Shown here: one piece after another, positions 10,658 to 21,506 of the stretch
Layout: the number at the start of each line of letters is the position of its first letter
Numbering within the stretch: position 1 is the first letter of the stretch
DNA from: Tritrichomonas musculus
Taxonomy: Eukaryota > Parabasalia > Tritrichomonadida > Tritrichomonadidae
Assembly (NCBI GenBank): GCA_039105265.1
Contig: JAPFFF010000001.1
Location: forward strand, 8,370,001 to 8,434,000
Direction: 5' to 3'
Length of the DNA: 64,000 nt
Position numbers and translations under genes: made by a program
The notes under the pieces: model-generated
The model's input: only the letters and a program-made list of their open reading frames with translations
Database searches by the model: none
What the model was told of the DNA's origin: nothing

Positions 10658-13015
10658 GGTAAATATTTTTTTTTGAACTTTTTAGATTTTTTCCCCTCAA
10701 TTTTTTTCTTTGTATATTTGTTCACAAATAGTTGAACTTTTTAGATTTTTTCCTCTCAATTTGGATTTTTTTAAAAAAAGCTAAAAAGTATGAAAATAAG
10801 TAAATAAAATACTAAAAGAAGAAACTATAAATATTTTAATATACATAGATAGAATTTATTAAGATTTTTCTGTTGAGAAAAAAAAATCATGAAATAATAA
10901 TTAGCATTTCTTTGAGTGAGAAAATTGAGATGCATCAAAATATGCGGTATTTCATCTAGCATAAACTATGAGTATATGCATTGAATAAGAAAAGCAATTA
11001 TTTGTGTTTAATGAGTAAATAAATAGATCGCTTTGCACCAATTTTGTGATAAAATACAATAATCAGGTTTATTAGCCAAGCGTAAAAGCACATTTGACGT
11101 ATTTGTGTTCTTTTTGTGAGAATTGTGATCATATATACCCATATTTATAAACGTCCATCTAAAATCGCAGAAGAGAACTCTGACACGATTTTTAAGTTAC
11201 AAAAAAGCCTTCATATTTTATATTTTACAACAAATAAGTATAATAATAATATGTTATAAAATATATATTAAATATAAGTAATTTTATATTTTATAAATAT
11301 CGATTGTTTTTTAGAGATATAAATAGATTTATGTTTAATTCAATTATTCACTTGAATTTAAATACTCACAATTTTTTCTGAATTAAAAATTTATCGTCGT
11401 AAAATTTATTCAAATTGGTGACAATTCTTTTTTCTCCTCTCAATTTAATAAAATTTTGTGTGATGGTTACATTTTTTGTCCGTTTAATTTTTAGTTGGAG
11501 TGCAAAAAGTCATATATCCACTTTATCAATCTCAAAACAAAATTTATTATCATCTTAGTTATTAATAGATGAAGCTATATTCTTATTTTTATCCAAAAAT
11601 TTGAATTTTGGAACATCAAATTTGGAAATATCTTTTGATGTTCACAAGATACAACCATACTTACTCTGCCAAAAATTACTTTCATTCCTCACTCTATAAG
11701 AATATCACGGTAAAAAGCGAATTTAAAAATTAGTTCACAAAAAGTTTCACTTTTTCATGTAATATTTGCCATTTTTTAAGGCAAAACTTTAATATATTTT
11801 GTTTATATTGGTATATTTAGAATTGTCATCAGATGCTCCATATGATGCAATAGTCAAATAGAAAATTTATTTTTGGTCCGTTATTTATCAAACCAAATTC
11901 CTTATTTTTGGAAAATAAATATGTAGTTATCTTTAAAATATATAAATATTGCTATTTAATATATTTTTTTGTTTTAGAAAAGCTTTCTTAGGCTTATTTT
12001 GAACAATTCATTTTGAGAAGAAAAAAAGAAATTTGACCAAAAAAGCATTGAAAAAGTTAACCAATTCTTAGAAAATAAAAACTTAAAAAACAAGAAAAAA
12101 GAAAAATTATACAATAAAGCATTATCAAATATAAATTTTTATTAAATGTTTGTTATATATTCAACTAAAAAGAGAGATTTAAGAAAAATCTCAAAAAAAT
12201 GAAATATGCATGCCAAAAGGAACTTCAAATTAAGCATTATATGCTTAGATAGTGATCGTAAACCTAAAAACTTTTCAATTTTTGTATATTCCGTCGGTAA
12301 TCGGTAGGATTTGGTTTCGCTGATCTGTCTATATCTCGATTTTTTGGGCTTTGCTGAGTCGTCTATCGATATTCCGATTGCTTTTTTGATGATTTTTTGT
12401 TGATTTATGTATAAATCTGGCTGAAATAAGGAGACTGTAAATTAAGGAATCTATTGACCAAATAAAAAGTGCCAATGATTTGATAGTAAATCAATAGAAA
12501 ATCATTATAACAATCAGCAAATTAATTCAAAAAGTTATTTTTATTGAAAAAAATGAGATATTTCAAAGATGTAAATTCTTTTTTGAATTGCTTAATTAAA
12601 AGTGGATTTTTTCTGAAAAGTTAAGTGACAGAGGTCTCTTCTGCAATTTTAGACGGACGTTTATAAATATGGGTATATCTTCAAAATTTGAAGCTAAATA
12701 TTGGTTTCTTTTTCATCTTTTGCTCTCAATTTATTTTATTGGATCGGTAATACCAGCATTATGCTCATAAAAGCAGGAAATAAGGGAAATTTAGACAACG
12801 ATTTTAATAAAAATTGGAAATTGCAATTAAAAGTTTATTTTTCTTCTTCTTTATTGAACATATAATGCCTGTAATGTTGTGAAATGGTGTTTATTTGTAT
12901 AAAAACCTCGAATACTTACTTCTTAAATTGTAAAATTATAAAGATATTATGACAAATAAGCATTCAAAAAAATTGAGAGTAAAAAATCCAAAAAGTTCAA
13001 AAATAAAGATTTACC
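10658..13015. mobile_element. TIR element with 8-bp target duplication, invaded by another element
   Basis: Ends are about 50-bp imperfect inverted repeats, starting GGTAAAT and running into a GAACTTTTT(A/G)GATTTTTT then CTCAATTTTTTT pattern. The 8-mer TTAATTTT occurs immediately outside both ends (10650-10657 and 13016-13023). An 8-bp duplication fits hAT- or P-type transposition. A second copy of the left-end motif lies at about 10731-10763. A different, TA-flanked element (11138-12673) sits inside, leaving about 820 bp of original body with no coding capacity. It resembles the element at 29725-30337 in end sequence and duplication length. Confidence 0.75.
11138..12673. mobile_element. 1.5-kb TIR element, copy 1 (nested)
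   Basis: Inverted repeats of about 50 bp with four mismatches start CCCATATTTATAAACGTCC. TA flanks both ends (11136-11137, 12674-12675). A nearly identical copy lies at 19241-20778 in opposite orientation. No reading frame is conserved, so it is non-autonomous. A somewhat GC-richer block (about 12288-12400) is shared by both copies and is the only internal part with distinctive sequence. It is inserted in the 8-bp-duplication element 10658-13015, so it is the younger of the two. Confidence 0.85.
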
Positions 13016-13083
13016 TTAATTTTTGACCATAGCAAAATTTTAAATTTCAAAACGTGCATTCTTTTTGAAATGGTTTGTCATGC

Positions 13084-13094
13084 TGGCGCCAAAA
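13084..13094. promoter_or_regulatory. GGCGCC-A5 palindrome upstream of the initiator-binding gene
   Basis: The GGCGCCAAAAA sequence is E2F-like on the opposite strand (TTTTTGGCGCC) and stands out in AT-rich DNA. It lies about 30 nt before the ATG, where a core promoter element would be expected. Function is inferred from position only. Confidence 0.3.
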
Positions 13095-13122
13095 AGTTAA
13101 ATTTTGAATAGATCTATTTACC

Positions 13123-14079
13123 ATGACTGAAAGTGAAGCTCTTCAGATTTTACCATATGACATTCAAACAATATTAAAAAGAAAAAGCTCACGTGATCCG
13201 AGCTCTAGATTTTCTGCTAAGCTTCATATTCTTCTCAATTATGTTAATAAACATCCAGATTTAGATGAAAGAGTTGGATGCTCATGGGTGACTGATGACG
13301 AATTCCGAATCAATAAACATACATTAGTTAATATAATGGGAATTAAAATTAATACTCTCAATGTCAACTTACACGATCTTGGTTTCAAACAACTTAAACA
13401 TAATAAAGATGGCTGGACCCTTTGGAAAAAGGAAGGGTTTACACGTAATTCTGCAGATTTTACAGAAGTAGCGCAACCAGCTCCTCCAAAGCAAAAAGGA
13501 ATTATTCTTAATTTCAACCTTGGAAAAACAATACCAAAAGATTTCGAAACTTTCAAATCAATTTGTAATAGAATTTGGACAGATATTGCACAAAACGACG
13601 ATAGACAAGTTGCAACTCATATTTTCATTCAAAATGCAGCATTACGTTTTAAGCAATCAGAACAACCTCTAGATAATGCTCAAGATGTACTTAGAGCAAT
13701 TATTTCACCAGACCGAAACTCACAGACAGTGACATATAGCCAATTTTGCAAATTTATGGCTATGTTTGGTCCTGAAGATACAATCATGCTCAAAATAGCA
13801 TCTTTACTTAATTGTTCGAATAATAATGGTCAGTGGCTTATTTTTGATTCGTCTATTACTCCAGGCTCTTTTTGGGGATTTTTTGAAGATCAAGAACCAA
13901 ATCGCTTGGTACTTAAACAAAGCCATTCTATAACGATCAGAACCCAAAATGTTTGGAATATGCCATTAATTAGTGCGAAAGATTTTAATTGTTATATTTT
14001 AGATGACAAAAACTGCTCTTACAGATCATGGGAAGAATACTTTAATCAGAATCCTTTCCCCAATAATTACATGTCTTAG
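13123..14079 (+). CDS. IBP39-type initiator-binding transcription factor
   Basis: Nuclear protein expected to recognise the Inr element of trichomonad promoters and to contact the RNA polymerase II C-terminal domain. Residues about 5-110 match the initiator-binding domain, a winged helix: SRDPSSRF, then LNYV, a VGCSWV..EFRINK segment, GIKINTLNVNL, and GWTLWKKEGFTR. A proline-rich linker (about 118-124) leads to the C-domain (126-318), the part that in Trichomonas vaginalis IBP39 binds the polymerase tail. At 318 residues it is close to IBP39 in length. Trichomonads carry many paralogues, so which Inr variant this one reads is unknown. Upstream there is no perfect Inr; an E2F-like GGCGCC followed by A5 lies 33-43 nt before the ATG. 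The gene converges on the tepsin-like gene with 180 bp between stop codons. Confidence 0.9.
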   Translation: MTESEALQILPYDIQTILKRKSSRDPSSRFSAKLHILLNYVNKHPDLDERVGCSWVTDDEFRINKHTLVNIMGIKINTLNVNLHDLGFKQLKHNKDGWTLWKKEGFTRNSADFTEVAQPAPPKQKGIILNFNLGKTIPKDFETFKSICNRIWTDIAQNDDRQVATHIFIQNAALRFKQSEQPLDNAQDVLRAIISPDRNSQTVTYSQFCKFMAMFGPEDTIMLKIASLLNCSNNNGQWLIFDSSITPGSFWGFFEDQEPNRLVLKQSHSITIRTQNVWNMPLISAKDFNCYILDDKNCSYRSWEEYFNQNPFPNNYMS

Positions 14080-14258
14080 TAATTTTTTATGTCTCTATAG
14101 CTTAATAAATTTTATTTTAAATTCCAATTGATATTTTTTTTCCATGAGATTGCCAAAATAAATAATAAAGCCAAAGTATAAAATCTAAGAATTAATAAAA
14201 TATTTTTTTTCACTTTTACTTCAAAGGTTTAAGATATAATGGGTAAAACGATGAAATT

Positions 14259-15518
14259 TTATTCATTTGATTGGAAATTGTATCCTTGCTCATCTTGATT
14301 TGTATTTTCTTCTGCACCTCCCGCAAAGTTAAAAGCTGATGGGGTTTCTGGTGGTGCAACTGGCTGAACGTTTTCAATTTTAGCATGGAACCTTTCTGCA
14401 GCAGTTCTAAGAGAAGCTTGTGGAGCAGATTTTAGTTTTGCAACAGTATCTTTGGTATCAGCAACTGTGCCAACTCCAAACTTATCTCCATAAATCTCAA
14501 GACCAGCAATTGCCCTAACTTTAACTTTCCAATCTGAATTGTTAAGTCCAGCTTTAAGTTCAGCAATACTTTCTGGTGTGCATACATTTTTGAATGCAGA
14601 AAGTTCACCGTTTGTTGGAAGAGCTCTGTTTCCAGTAACTTTTAAGAGCTTTGATGCTGGTGTATCTGAAATTACCTTTGGCTGGACAACTTGATCTTCA
14701 GTTGGCTTCTTCTTTTTCCATGTTGGGTCTTGATCAAGACGGCCATAAAGCGATGGTGGTGGCTGTTGTTGAATTGGAGCTGGGTTATAAAACATTTGCT
14801 CTTGAGCTGGAGCTGCTTGTGGTACACCACCCATCATTGATGGTGCCGCTCCAGGTGGATATGAATAAGTATTGGCTGCTGGATAACTTGAACCAGTGTT
14901 TGAATATGATGGATATGGAGATGGCTGAGGTTGATCCTTATGGAAAATACGGTTAACAAAGCCTTTAACTTTATTTCCTACAGTATTTTGTGCGTTTGGA
15001 TCAAGATTTCTTGGCTCAAGTGAAGGAGCTGTTGTAAGTACCTCATCATTACCATATGCCTGCATTGTAGAAACGCCAGCCACACGATTGACTTGGCTTA
15101 AATTATTTTGTTGTGGATTGTAAGAGAAAGTTGAAGTTGATGAAGTTGCGTTTTGCGAAAAGGCCATATCAAGAAGGGATTGAGCAGCGTCTTGCATTTC
15201 TTGATAAGGTTCGAATCCACGTGTTGGATGAGGCTGGCCACGCCATGAAATACAATTTGAAATAGGTGTTGTTTGAAGTTTGATTTCAGCAAGACAAGCT
15301 GGAGGACCGTTTTGAGCAAGATGGAGCATGAATCTTAACGATTTTAAGCGAACCAAAACTTGTTGAGATTCGAGTTTTTGTACAGCTTTTTTGATTAGAT
15401 ATTTGACATTTCCTGGGTCTTGGCGAGAGAGTTGGACAGCTTCAGCAAGGGTAATACCTGGAGAAGGCAAATCATCATCTGTAGTTGCTTTGTCGACTAA
15501 ACGATAACAAGTAAACAT
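14259..15518 (-). CDS. Tepsin-like ENTH/VHS-domain coat adaptor
   Basis: Likely cytosolic accessory protein of a clathrin/AP-type coat in trans-Golgi or endosomal sorting. Residues 1-115 resemble the tepsin ENTH domain: KATTDDDLPSPG at the start, LKSLRFMLHLAQNGPP in the middle, and a conserved GQPHPTRGFEPY..M..AAQSLLDMAF end, compare G-PDP-HG---Y--VR-AAQ in tepsin. A Pro/Gln/Tyr-rich low-complexity linker (about 120-270) follows, then a second helical domain (about 285-390) in the place of tepsin's VHS-like domain. No LFxG-type AP-4 binding motif was seen, so partner choice is open. The stop codon TAA is the first part of a TAAA signal. A Myb-type M3 box lies 26 nt upstream in reverse orientation. 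Confidence 0.7.
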   Translation of the reverse strand: MFTCYRLVDKATTDDDLPSPGITLAEAVQLSRQDPGNVKYLIKKAVQKLESQQVLVRLKSLRFMLHLAQNGPPACLAEIKLQTTPISNCISWRGQPHPTRGFEPYQEMQDAAQSLLDMAFSQNATSSTSTFSYNPQQNNLSQVNRVAGVSTMQAYGNDEVLTTAPSLEPRNLDPNAQNTVGNKVKGFVNRIFHKDQPQPSPYPSYSNTGSSYPAANTYSYPPGAAPSMMGGVPQAAPAQEQMFYNPAPIQQQPPPSLYGRLDQDPTWKKKKPTEDQVVQPKVISDTPASKLLKVTGNRALPTNGELSAFKNVCTPESIAELKAGLNNSDWKVKVRAIAGLEIYGDKFGVGTVADTKDTVAKLKSAPQASLRTAAERFHAKIENVQPVAPPETPSAFNFAGGAEENTNQDEQGYNFQSNE

Positions 15519-15543
15519 TTGTGAACTTAAAGTGGTAAGCGAA

Positions 15544-15551
15544 GACGGTTA
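15544..15551 (+). promoter_or_regulatory. M3/Myb-like box upstream of the tepsin-like gene
   Basis: GACGGTTA fits the trichomonad M3 consensus (D-R-C-S-G-Y-T-D, a Myb recognition element). It lies 26-33 nt upstream of the minus-strand ATG, in reverse orientation to the gene. Confidence 0.45.
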
Positions 15552-15703
15552 GCAATACAAAACTTTCAACTTTTTGATATAGTTATCTACCTTGGTAAAA
15601 AATAAGGTCAATTTTTTATCAAAATATATTTTCTATTTAAAAAATTTCAGTAAAAATGCTTAAATCAAAAAATAAAAAACTTCTATTTATTGAATAACAA
15701 AAT

Positions 15704-16660
15704 TTATTTCGATGTGGAATATGCATCTGATAACACTTTAACAAGTTCTAATTTTTGTGAATGATCAAATGACTTTGGTAATAATATCTTCGGATGAATA
15801 ATCAAGTCACCAAATTCCCCAGGGTATAAATATTTGGCCAAACCTTTATTAGGGATAATTATTTTTGTTGTAGATTTGGTGACATTTTTTGATTCGATTA
15901 ATATCTCAGTTCCATCTAAATGCTTAATAGTTTTGGTGAAACCTAATAATGATTCTCTTAAATTAATTTTGAGGTCCATATGCAAGTCATTCCCATCACG
16001 CTTGTAAATAGGATTTTTACGAGAAACGATAACTACTTCAACATCACCTGGTGAATTGTTCTCTGAAACATCACCAGCTCCTTCAAATAAAACAACTGTT
16101 CCTTCATGTGTCCCTTTTTCGACGACTAAATTTAATGTGACGTTTTCTTGAGTTGTTGGTCGGCCACGACATTTTTCACACGAAAATCCTGCTTCTGGAC
16201 ATCGACACATTGTTCTTCGAGTAATGTTAAGAGGATAACTTTTGCCTGTATGAAAATCCAATAAATCGACTGGGAAATAAAAGCGAATTGCTTTTCCTTT
16301 ATTTCTGATTAAAGAAACTGAGTCATCTTCTAGTGGATTTTGTCCGGTAATTGTTAGAGGATTAAATGATTCTGTATTTTTTGGAGCTTCATAGACATGA
16401 ACGCCACGCTCTCCCCAAAGATCATAAATACGACGCTTATTGTAGTCACGAAGAACACCATAAGCATCATTAATATCATTAAATTTTTCGTTTGCTTGCG
16501 GATCTCCTTTATTCTTATCAGGATGGTATTTTTTTGATAATATTCGATACGAATGCTCAATTTCTTTGTTTGTACAATCGTGCTTTATTCCTAAAATCTG
16601 ATAAAAATCGCGAGCACCTTCTTTTGAAATTAGAGATATCAGAAATAAAAATAGAATCAT
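15704..16660 (-). CDS. ER-type DnaJ/Hsp40 co-chaperone (DNAJB11/Scj1-like)
   Basis: Co-chaperone that would stimulate Hsp70/BiP ATPase and deliver unfolded clients in the ER. Residues 1-15 are hydrophobic and look like a signal peptide. The J domain (about 18-83) has the HPD motif at 46-48 and the KFNDINDAYGVLRD helix. A short Cys-containing segment (CRCPEAGFSCEKC) replaces the full four-repeat zinc domain, as in DNAJB11. The C-terminal substrate-binding region (about 145-300) has the usual GDVEVVI, NDLHMDLKINLRESLLGF and GEFGDLIIHPKI motifs. There is no KDEL-like tail, as is also true of DNAJB11. TAAA overlaps the stop. A Myb-like M3 box lies 11 nt upstream. Confidence 0.88.
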   Translation of the reverse strand: MILFLFLISLISKEGARDFYQILGIKHDCTNKEIEHSYRILSKKYHPDKNKGDPQANEKFNDINDAYGVLRDYNKRRIYDLWGERGVHVYEAPKNTESFNPLTITGQNPLEDDSVSLIRNKGKAIRFYFPVDLLDFHTGKSYPLNITRRTMCRCPEAGFSCEKCRGRPTTQENVTLNLVVEKGTHEGTVVLFEGAGDVSENNSPGDVEVVIVSRKNPIYKRDGNDLHMDLKINLRESLLGFTKTIKHLDGTEILIESKNVTKSTTKIIIPNKGLAKYLYPGEFGDLIIHPKILLPKSFDHSQKLELVKVLSDAYSTSK

Positions 16661-16670
16661 TTTTTTGGCT

Positions 16671-16678
16671 TAACGGTC
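16671..16678 (-). promoter_or_regulatory. M3/Myb-like box of the DnaJ gene
   Basis: On the gene strand the sequence is GACCGTTA, a full match to the trichomonad M3 consensus, 11 nt upstream of the ATG. Confidence 0.5.
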
Positions 16679-16733
16679 ATTTGAGAAGTAGTCAACTTAA
16701 GCTTCTTCGATAATTTTTCTTTATTTTTTAATT

Positions 16734-16737
<4 letters not shown>

Positions 16738-16764
<27 letters not shown>
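16738..16764. repeat. (AT)n microsatellite
   Basis: An uninterrupted alternating AT run of about 26 bp in the spacer upstream of the DnaJ gene. Confidence 0.9.
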
Positions 16765-16770
<6 letters not shown>

Positions 16771-16972
16771 TTTTTTAAATTTTATAAGGTAATTATCAAG
16801 ATATAATTGCTTATAATATTCTGATTTTATTTGGTCAAGAATTATTGAAAAAAAAAATAACCTCAGAATTTTTTTTAATCGTAATGGACAATTATTTTAT
16901 TGATAACCAGCGAATTATTAAAATTGTTTGTTTTCTTAAATTATTATATATTTTATTAATATATTTTGTTAA

Positions 16973-17210
16973 GGTACAATTCTCATACGTTTAGTAACTG
17001 CAAAATTATCTGACACTTTATGAAAAAGAAAAGACATGTTATATAAAAAATATTTTTAAAAAATTTATACAATTGAAAAATTTAATATAAAAAATAAAGC
17101 TCAGAATTTCAAATCTGACAATAATTCAAAAATAAACTTTTTCTGGGAGGTGCAATTTAACAAAATTTTAACGTTCTCTTTCTCAATATTTAACGTATGA
17201 GAATTGTACC
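16973..17210. mobile_element. TTAA MITE, left half of an inverted pair
   Basis: A 238-bp element with perfect 19-bp TIRs (GGTACAATTCTCATACGTT) between TTAA at 16969-16972 and TTAA at 17211-17214. TTAA target use is known for piggyBac- and Kolobok-type transposases. Its right neighbour is a diverged copy in opposite orientation sharing the central TTAA. Confidence 0.8.
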
Positions 17211-17214
17211 TTAA

Positions 17215-17455
17215 GGTACAAATCCAGCACGTTTTTTTTTTGAAAAGGAGAACGTTAAATATTTGAATAGTTGCATGTCTCAGAAAAAGTTTATATTGAC
17301 TAGGTTTGTTTTTGACACTTATTTTACAATTTAAACAAATTTTATGACATGCTATATGAAATGGATGAAAATAATCGTTTTTTATTTGACATGTCATTTT
17401 ATTCTTTCCAAATGACAAAAAAAATTGTGGTTACTAAACGTACTTGATTTGTACC
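17215..17455. mobile_element. TTAA MITE, right half of an inverted pair
   Basis: A 241-bp element starting GGTACAAATCCAGCACGTTT and ending with a related complement, between TTAA at 17211-17214 and 17456-17459. Read from its right end it follows the left-hand element: ACGTTTAGTAAC near the end, then an ATAAACTTTTTCTG..TGCAA block and AACGTTCTC. It is therefore an inverted, diverged copy of the 16973-17210 element. A minus-strand frame across it is not supported as a gene. Confidence 0.75.
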
Positions 17456-17459
17456 TTAA

Positions 17460-18575
17460 ATAGAGCTTATTAAACTAACCTAGTCAATTTTAAACCATTC
17501 AAAAAGTTATTAATAAAAGGCTATTTTTCAGGAAAGAAACATAAAAGAAAAAGATTCCGAAGACATAATTATACCCAGTACCTTACCAAATTGTTGTTTT
17601 TATATTTTTAAATAATCATTCATGATCATGTTCTGAAATATTCCATCATTTCTATTACTCGTCATAGAAACTCGATGTTTAAAAAATAATTGATGATTCA
17701 GATATAACTCAGAAAGGTAATTAAGATTCTTTGAAGAACTAGAAAATCGCGACGTACAGTCTTTCTATACGTAAAATATAAAAATTGAATAGTTTATGCT
17801 AAATATTTTCTCAGAATTTTATTTTTTCTCAGAATTATTTGAATAAAAACTCTTTTTGGTTTTATCAAATATTTGAGAAGAAAAATGAACTTTTCTGAAG
17901 GTTATTTTCTTTTCTGAGATATCTCTCTTTCAATTTTTTTCAATTTATTGAAAAATACTCTCTTTATTTATTTTACTTGAAAATCAAAGTATTGAGATAT
18001 ATTTGAAAGTAAAAATATATACTTTTAAAGGCAAATAAATGAATTGTTACTAGAAAATTCATATTAGTAATTTCTAACCATATCTTATAAAACAAAATGC
18101 ATTTATAAATAATAGTTTTTCCAAGAAAATAGCACAAAAACATTATTATCACATAAATATAAAAATAAACCACAGTTACTATATAGGTTTTGAATGATAA
18201 AAGATATAAAATATCTTTCAGCTAAAAAAAAATAATAAATCAAATCAAAAAAAATTTTCAAATAAAATATAATATTACTAAATAAATATTATCTTTTGTT
18301 TTAATTTAATTTCTATTAACAAAACCTTAAGATAATTAACAAGGAAATGAACATGAACTTTTTGAATTTCTATGAAAAATAAACTTAACAATTTATTATC
18401 AAATAAATAAAAATGAGTTTATATTTATTTGGTACGTTGTAATATGACAATTTATTTCTAAAATCGTATTATAAGGTAAAATAAAATATTATATATTAAT
18501 ATAATTAGGAAATGAGTCATTTTCAGACCTTAACATGCTCTTGTTAAATATTTATCATATGTAACTTACATAATG
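17460..18575. other. Gene-free AT-rich spacer
   Basis: About 1.1 kb with no supported gene or terminal repeats. A short direct repeat of TTTTCTCAGAATT occurs near 17810-17840. Confidence 0.55.
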
Positions 18576-18577
18576 TA

Positions 18578-18926
18578 AGCCTTGGTTTTTGTATTTACAA
18601 TTGTATACAACTTGTCCGTTTAAAAATTACAATTGTAATTACAATTTTAAATACGTTATTTTCTCGATATTAGTTTTTTATTTTTATCTTGATCTACAAT
18701 TATTTTTTTATATTAAAAATGTTTTAAATAATTTAAAAATAAAAAGATAAGATAGTAAAATGTTTTTCAAATTAAATAATATTATTTTTGATTCTTCATA
18801 AAATAAAAAAAAATTTATTCGCATTCAAAAAGTTTCATTAATACTACAAATCAAAAAATCGTTATTTTACGAAAAAAGACGTTAAAAAGACGTTTATAGT
18901 ATTTGTGATGTAAAAAAAATAAGGCC
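18578..18926 (+). mobile_element. 350-bp MITE, copy 1
   Basis: Starts AGCCTTGGTTTTTGTATTTA and ends with an imperfect complement (ATAAGGCC). TA lies on both sides (18576-18577, 18927-18928). A second copy in the same orientation occurs at 24777-25113. Copy 1 has about 12 extra bases (a second ATTACAATT unit) near 18634. No coding capacity. Confidence 0.8.
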
Positions 18927-18928
18927 TA

Positions 18929-19238
18929 ATCATATGATAAATAACACTGTTTTTGTGAATTTCTCTATTTACATATATATTTTCAAAAATTTACCAGTTT
19001 GTCGATATAAAAAATTATGATTGGCCAAAAAAATAATTTAGAAACAAACATAAAAATGAATTTTAATTGTTCAAATGATATTTGATGATTTTGGAACAAA
19101 TGAAAAGCATGAAAGCTCAAAAGGAATTATAGGAAAAAAAAACACTATTTTTTTTAGAAAACATGCGATTAAATGTAATAATATCATTCATAAAAATAAG
19201 TAAATGTTTTTATTTTATTTGTTTTTTTCATATATAAA
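18929..19238. other. Gene-free AT-rich spacer
   Basis: About 300 bp between two transposable elements; nothing recognisable. Confidence 0.55.
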
Positions 19239-19240
19239 TA

Positions 19241-20778
19241 CCCATATTTATAAACGTCCGTCTAAAATTGCAGAAGAGACCTCTGTCACTTAACTTTTCA
19301 GAAAAAATCCACTTTTAATTAAGCAATTCAAAAAAGAATTTACATCTTTGAAATAGCTCATTTTTTTCAATAAAAATAACTTTTTGAATTAATTTGCATA
19401 TTGTTATAATGATTTCCTATTGATTTACTATCAAATCATTGGCACTTTTTATTTGGTCAATAGATTCCTTAATTTACAGTCTCCTTATTTCAGCCAGATT
19501 TATACATAAATCAACAAAAAATCATCAAAAAAGCAATCGGAATATCGATAGACGACTCAGCAAAGCCCAAAAAATCGAGATATAGACAGATCAGCGAAAC
19601 CAAATCCTACCGATTACCGACGGAATATACAAAAATTGAAAAGTTTTTAGGTTTACGATCACTATCTAAGCATATAATGCTGAATTTGAAGTTCCTTTTG
19701 GCATGCATATTTCATTTTTTTGAGATTTTTCTTAAATCTCTCTTTTTAGTTGAATATATAATAAACATTTAATAAAAATTTATATTTGATAATGCTTTAT
19801 TGTATAATTTTTCTTTTTTCTTGTTTTTATTAAGTTTTAATTTTCTAAGAATTGGTTAACTTTTTCAATGCTTTTTTGGTCAAATTTATTTTTTTCTTCT
19901 CAAAATAAATTGTTCAAAATAAGCCTAAGAAAGCTTTTCTAAAACAAAAAAATATATAAAATAGCAATATTTATATATTTTAAAGATAACTACATATTTA
20001 TTTTCCAAAAATAAGGAATTTGGTTTGATAAATAACGGACCAAAAATAAATTTTCTATTTGACTATTGCATCATATGGAGCATCTGATGATAATTCTAAA
20101 TATACCAATATAAACAAAATATATTAAAGTTTTGCCTTAAAAAATGGCAAATATTACTTGAAAAAGTGAAACTTTTTGTGAACTAATTTTTAAATTCGCT
20201 TTTTACCGTGATATTCTTATAGAGTGAGGAATGAAAGTAATTTTTGGCAGAGTAAGTATGGTTGTATCTTGTGAACATCAAAAGATATTTCCAAATTTGA
20301 TGTTCCAAAATTCAAATTTTTGGATAAAAATAAGAATATAGCTTCATCTATTAATAACTAAGATGATGATAAATTTTGTTTTGAGATTGATAAAGAGGAA
20401 ATATGACTTTTAAAACTCCAACTAAAAATTAAACGGACAAAAAATGTAACCATCACACAAAATTTTATAAAATTGAGAGGAGAAAAAAGAATTGTCACCA
20501 ATTTGAATAAATTTTACGACGATAAATTTTTAATTCAGAAAAAATTGTGAGCATTTACATTCAAGTGAATAATTGAATTAAACATAAATCTATTTATATC
20601 TCTAAAAAACAATCGATATTTAAAAAATATAAAATTAAATATATTTAATATATATTCTATAACATATTATTATTATACTTATTTGTTGTAAAATATAAAA
20701 TATGAAGGCTTTTTGGTAACTTAAAAATCGTGTCAGAGTTCTCTTCTGCGATTTTAGATGGACGTTTATAAATATGGG
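19241..20778. mobile_element. 1.5-kb TIR element, copy 2 (inverted)
   Basis: TIRs start CCCATATTTATAAACGTCC and are flanked by TA (19239-19240, 20779-20780). The sequence is the reverse complement of 11138-12673 with only scattered differences (1538 versus 1536 bp). The two copies lie 6.6 kb apart in opposite orientation and could pair to invert the intervening gene cluster. No transposase is encoded. Confidence 0.88.
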
Positions 20779-20780
20779 TA

Positions 20781-21506
20781 TATCAAATCGAAAATAAAAA
20801 TTTTTAATGATAAAATCATTTTTTTTTTATTCGTATGAAATTATAAGGATTTAAAAGTCAAATATTTTTATTCTCTCCTGATTTATTTTAAAAAAAAGTT
20901 TATTTTTGAAAATTTATATATTCTATAGTTTATTGTTTATTTTTGTGAAAGTTTGATTCAAATTATTAATACTTGTTTATCTTTAAAATCTATCTGCAAA
21001 AATTTAATTAAATTTTATATATATATTATATGTTTTATATTAATTGTAATATGTTAATATTAAATTTGATTTGTCCAGGAATTAGAGTTTCCGTACCTCT
21101 ATTTAGAAGTTATTCGAATTTACATAGACAGTTAATAAAGTATGTAATAATAATAAATATAATAGCTTAATTGATACCACTAATTCAAAGGAGAAGCCCT
21201 TTCAAGAAGCTCTTTCATTACTTGACTATTCAAAGATGATGTAGAAATAATTCAACAAATACCGCTAATCTTTTGAATAGTTTCTTATTAATAATTTAAT
21301 TCTTTCTCTAATAATTAATGAAGTTAATGAGCATTGTTGTAAATAATTTTATGAAATCAAAATCTAAACACAAATCAGATACTGTGAGCTTTTTTTTTTT
21401 TTTTAATGATATCGTTTTTGCTTTGAAAATAATAAATAAAATTATAATATACAATAACAACAAAAACATAATAAAATAGGATCTTATTCCATTCTTCTCA
21501 AAACAT
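20781..21506. other. AT-rich spacer with possible coding remnant
   Basis: Mostly featureless AT-rich DNA. Around 21180-21290 the minus strand gives a more gene-like stretch (QVMKELLERASPLN after an ISTSSLNS segment) with stops on either side. It may be a tiny relic of an unknown gene; evidence is weak. Confidence 0.3.

Noticed and set aside
17101-17418. 105-residue minus-strand frame
   Set aside because: It spans both halves of the inverted MITE pair and has no domain.
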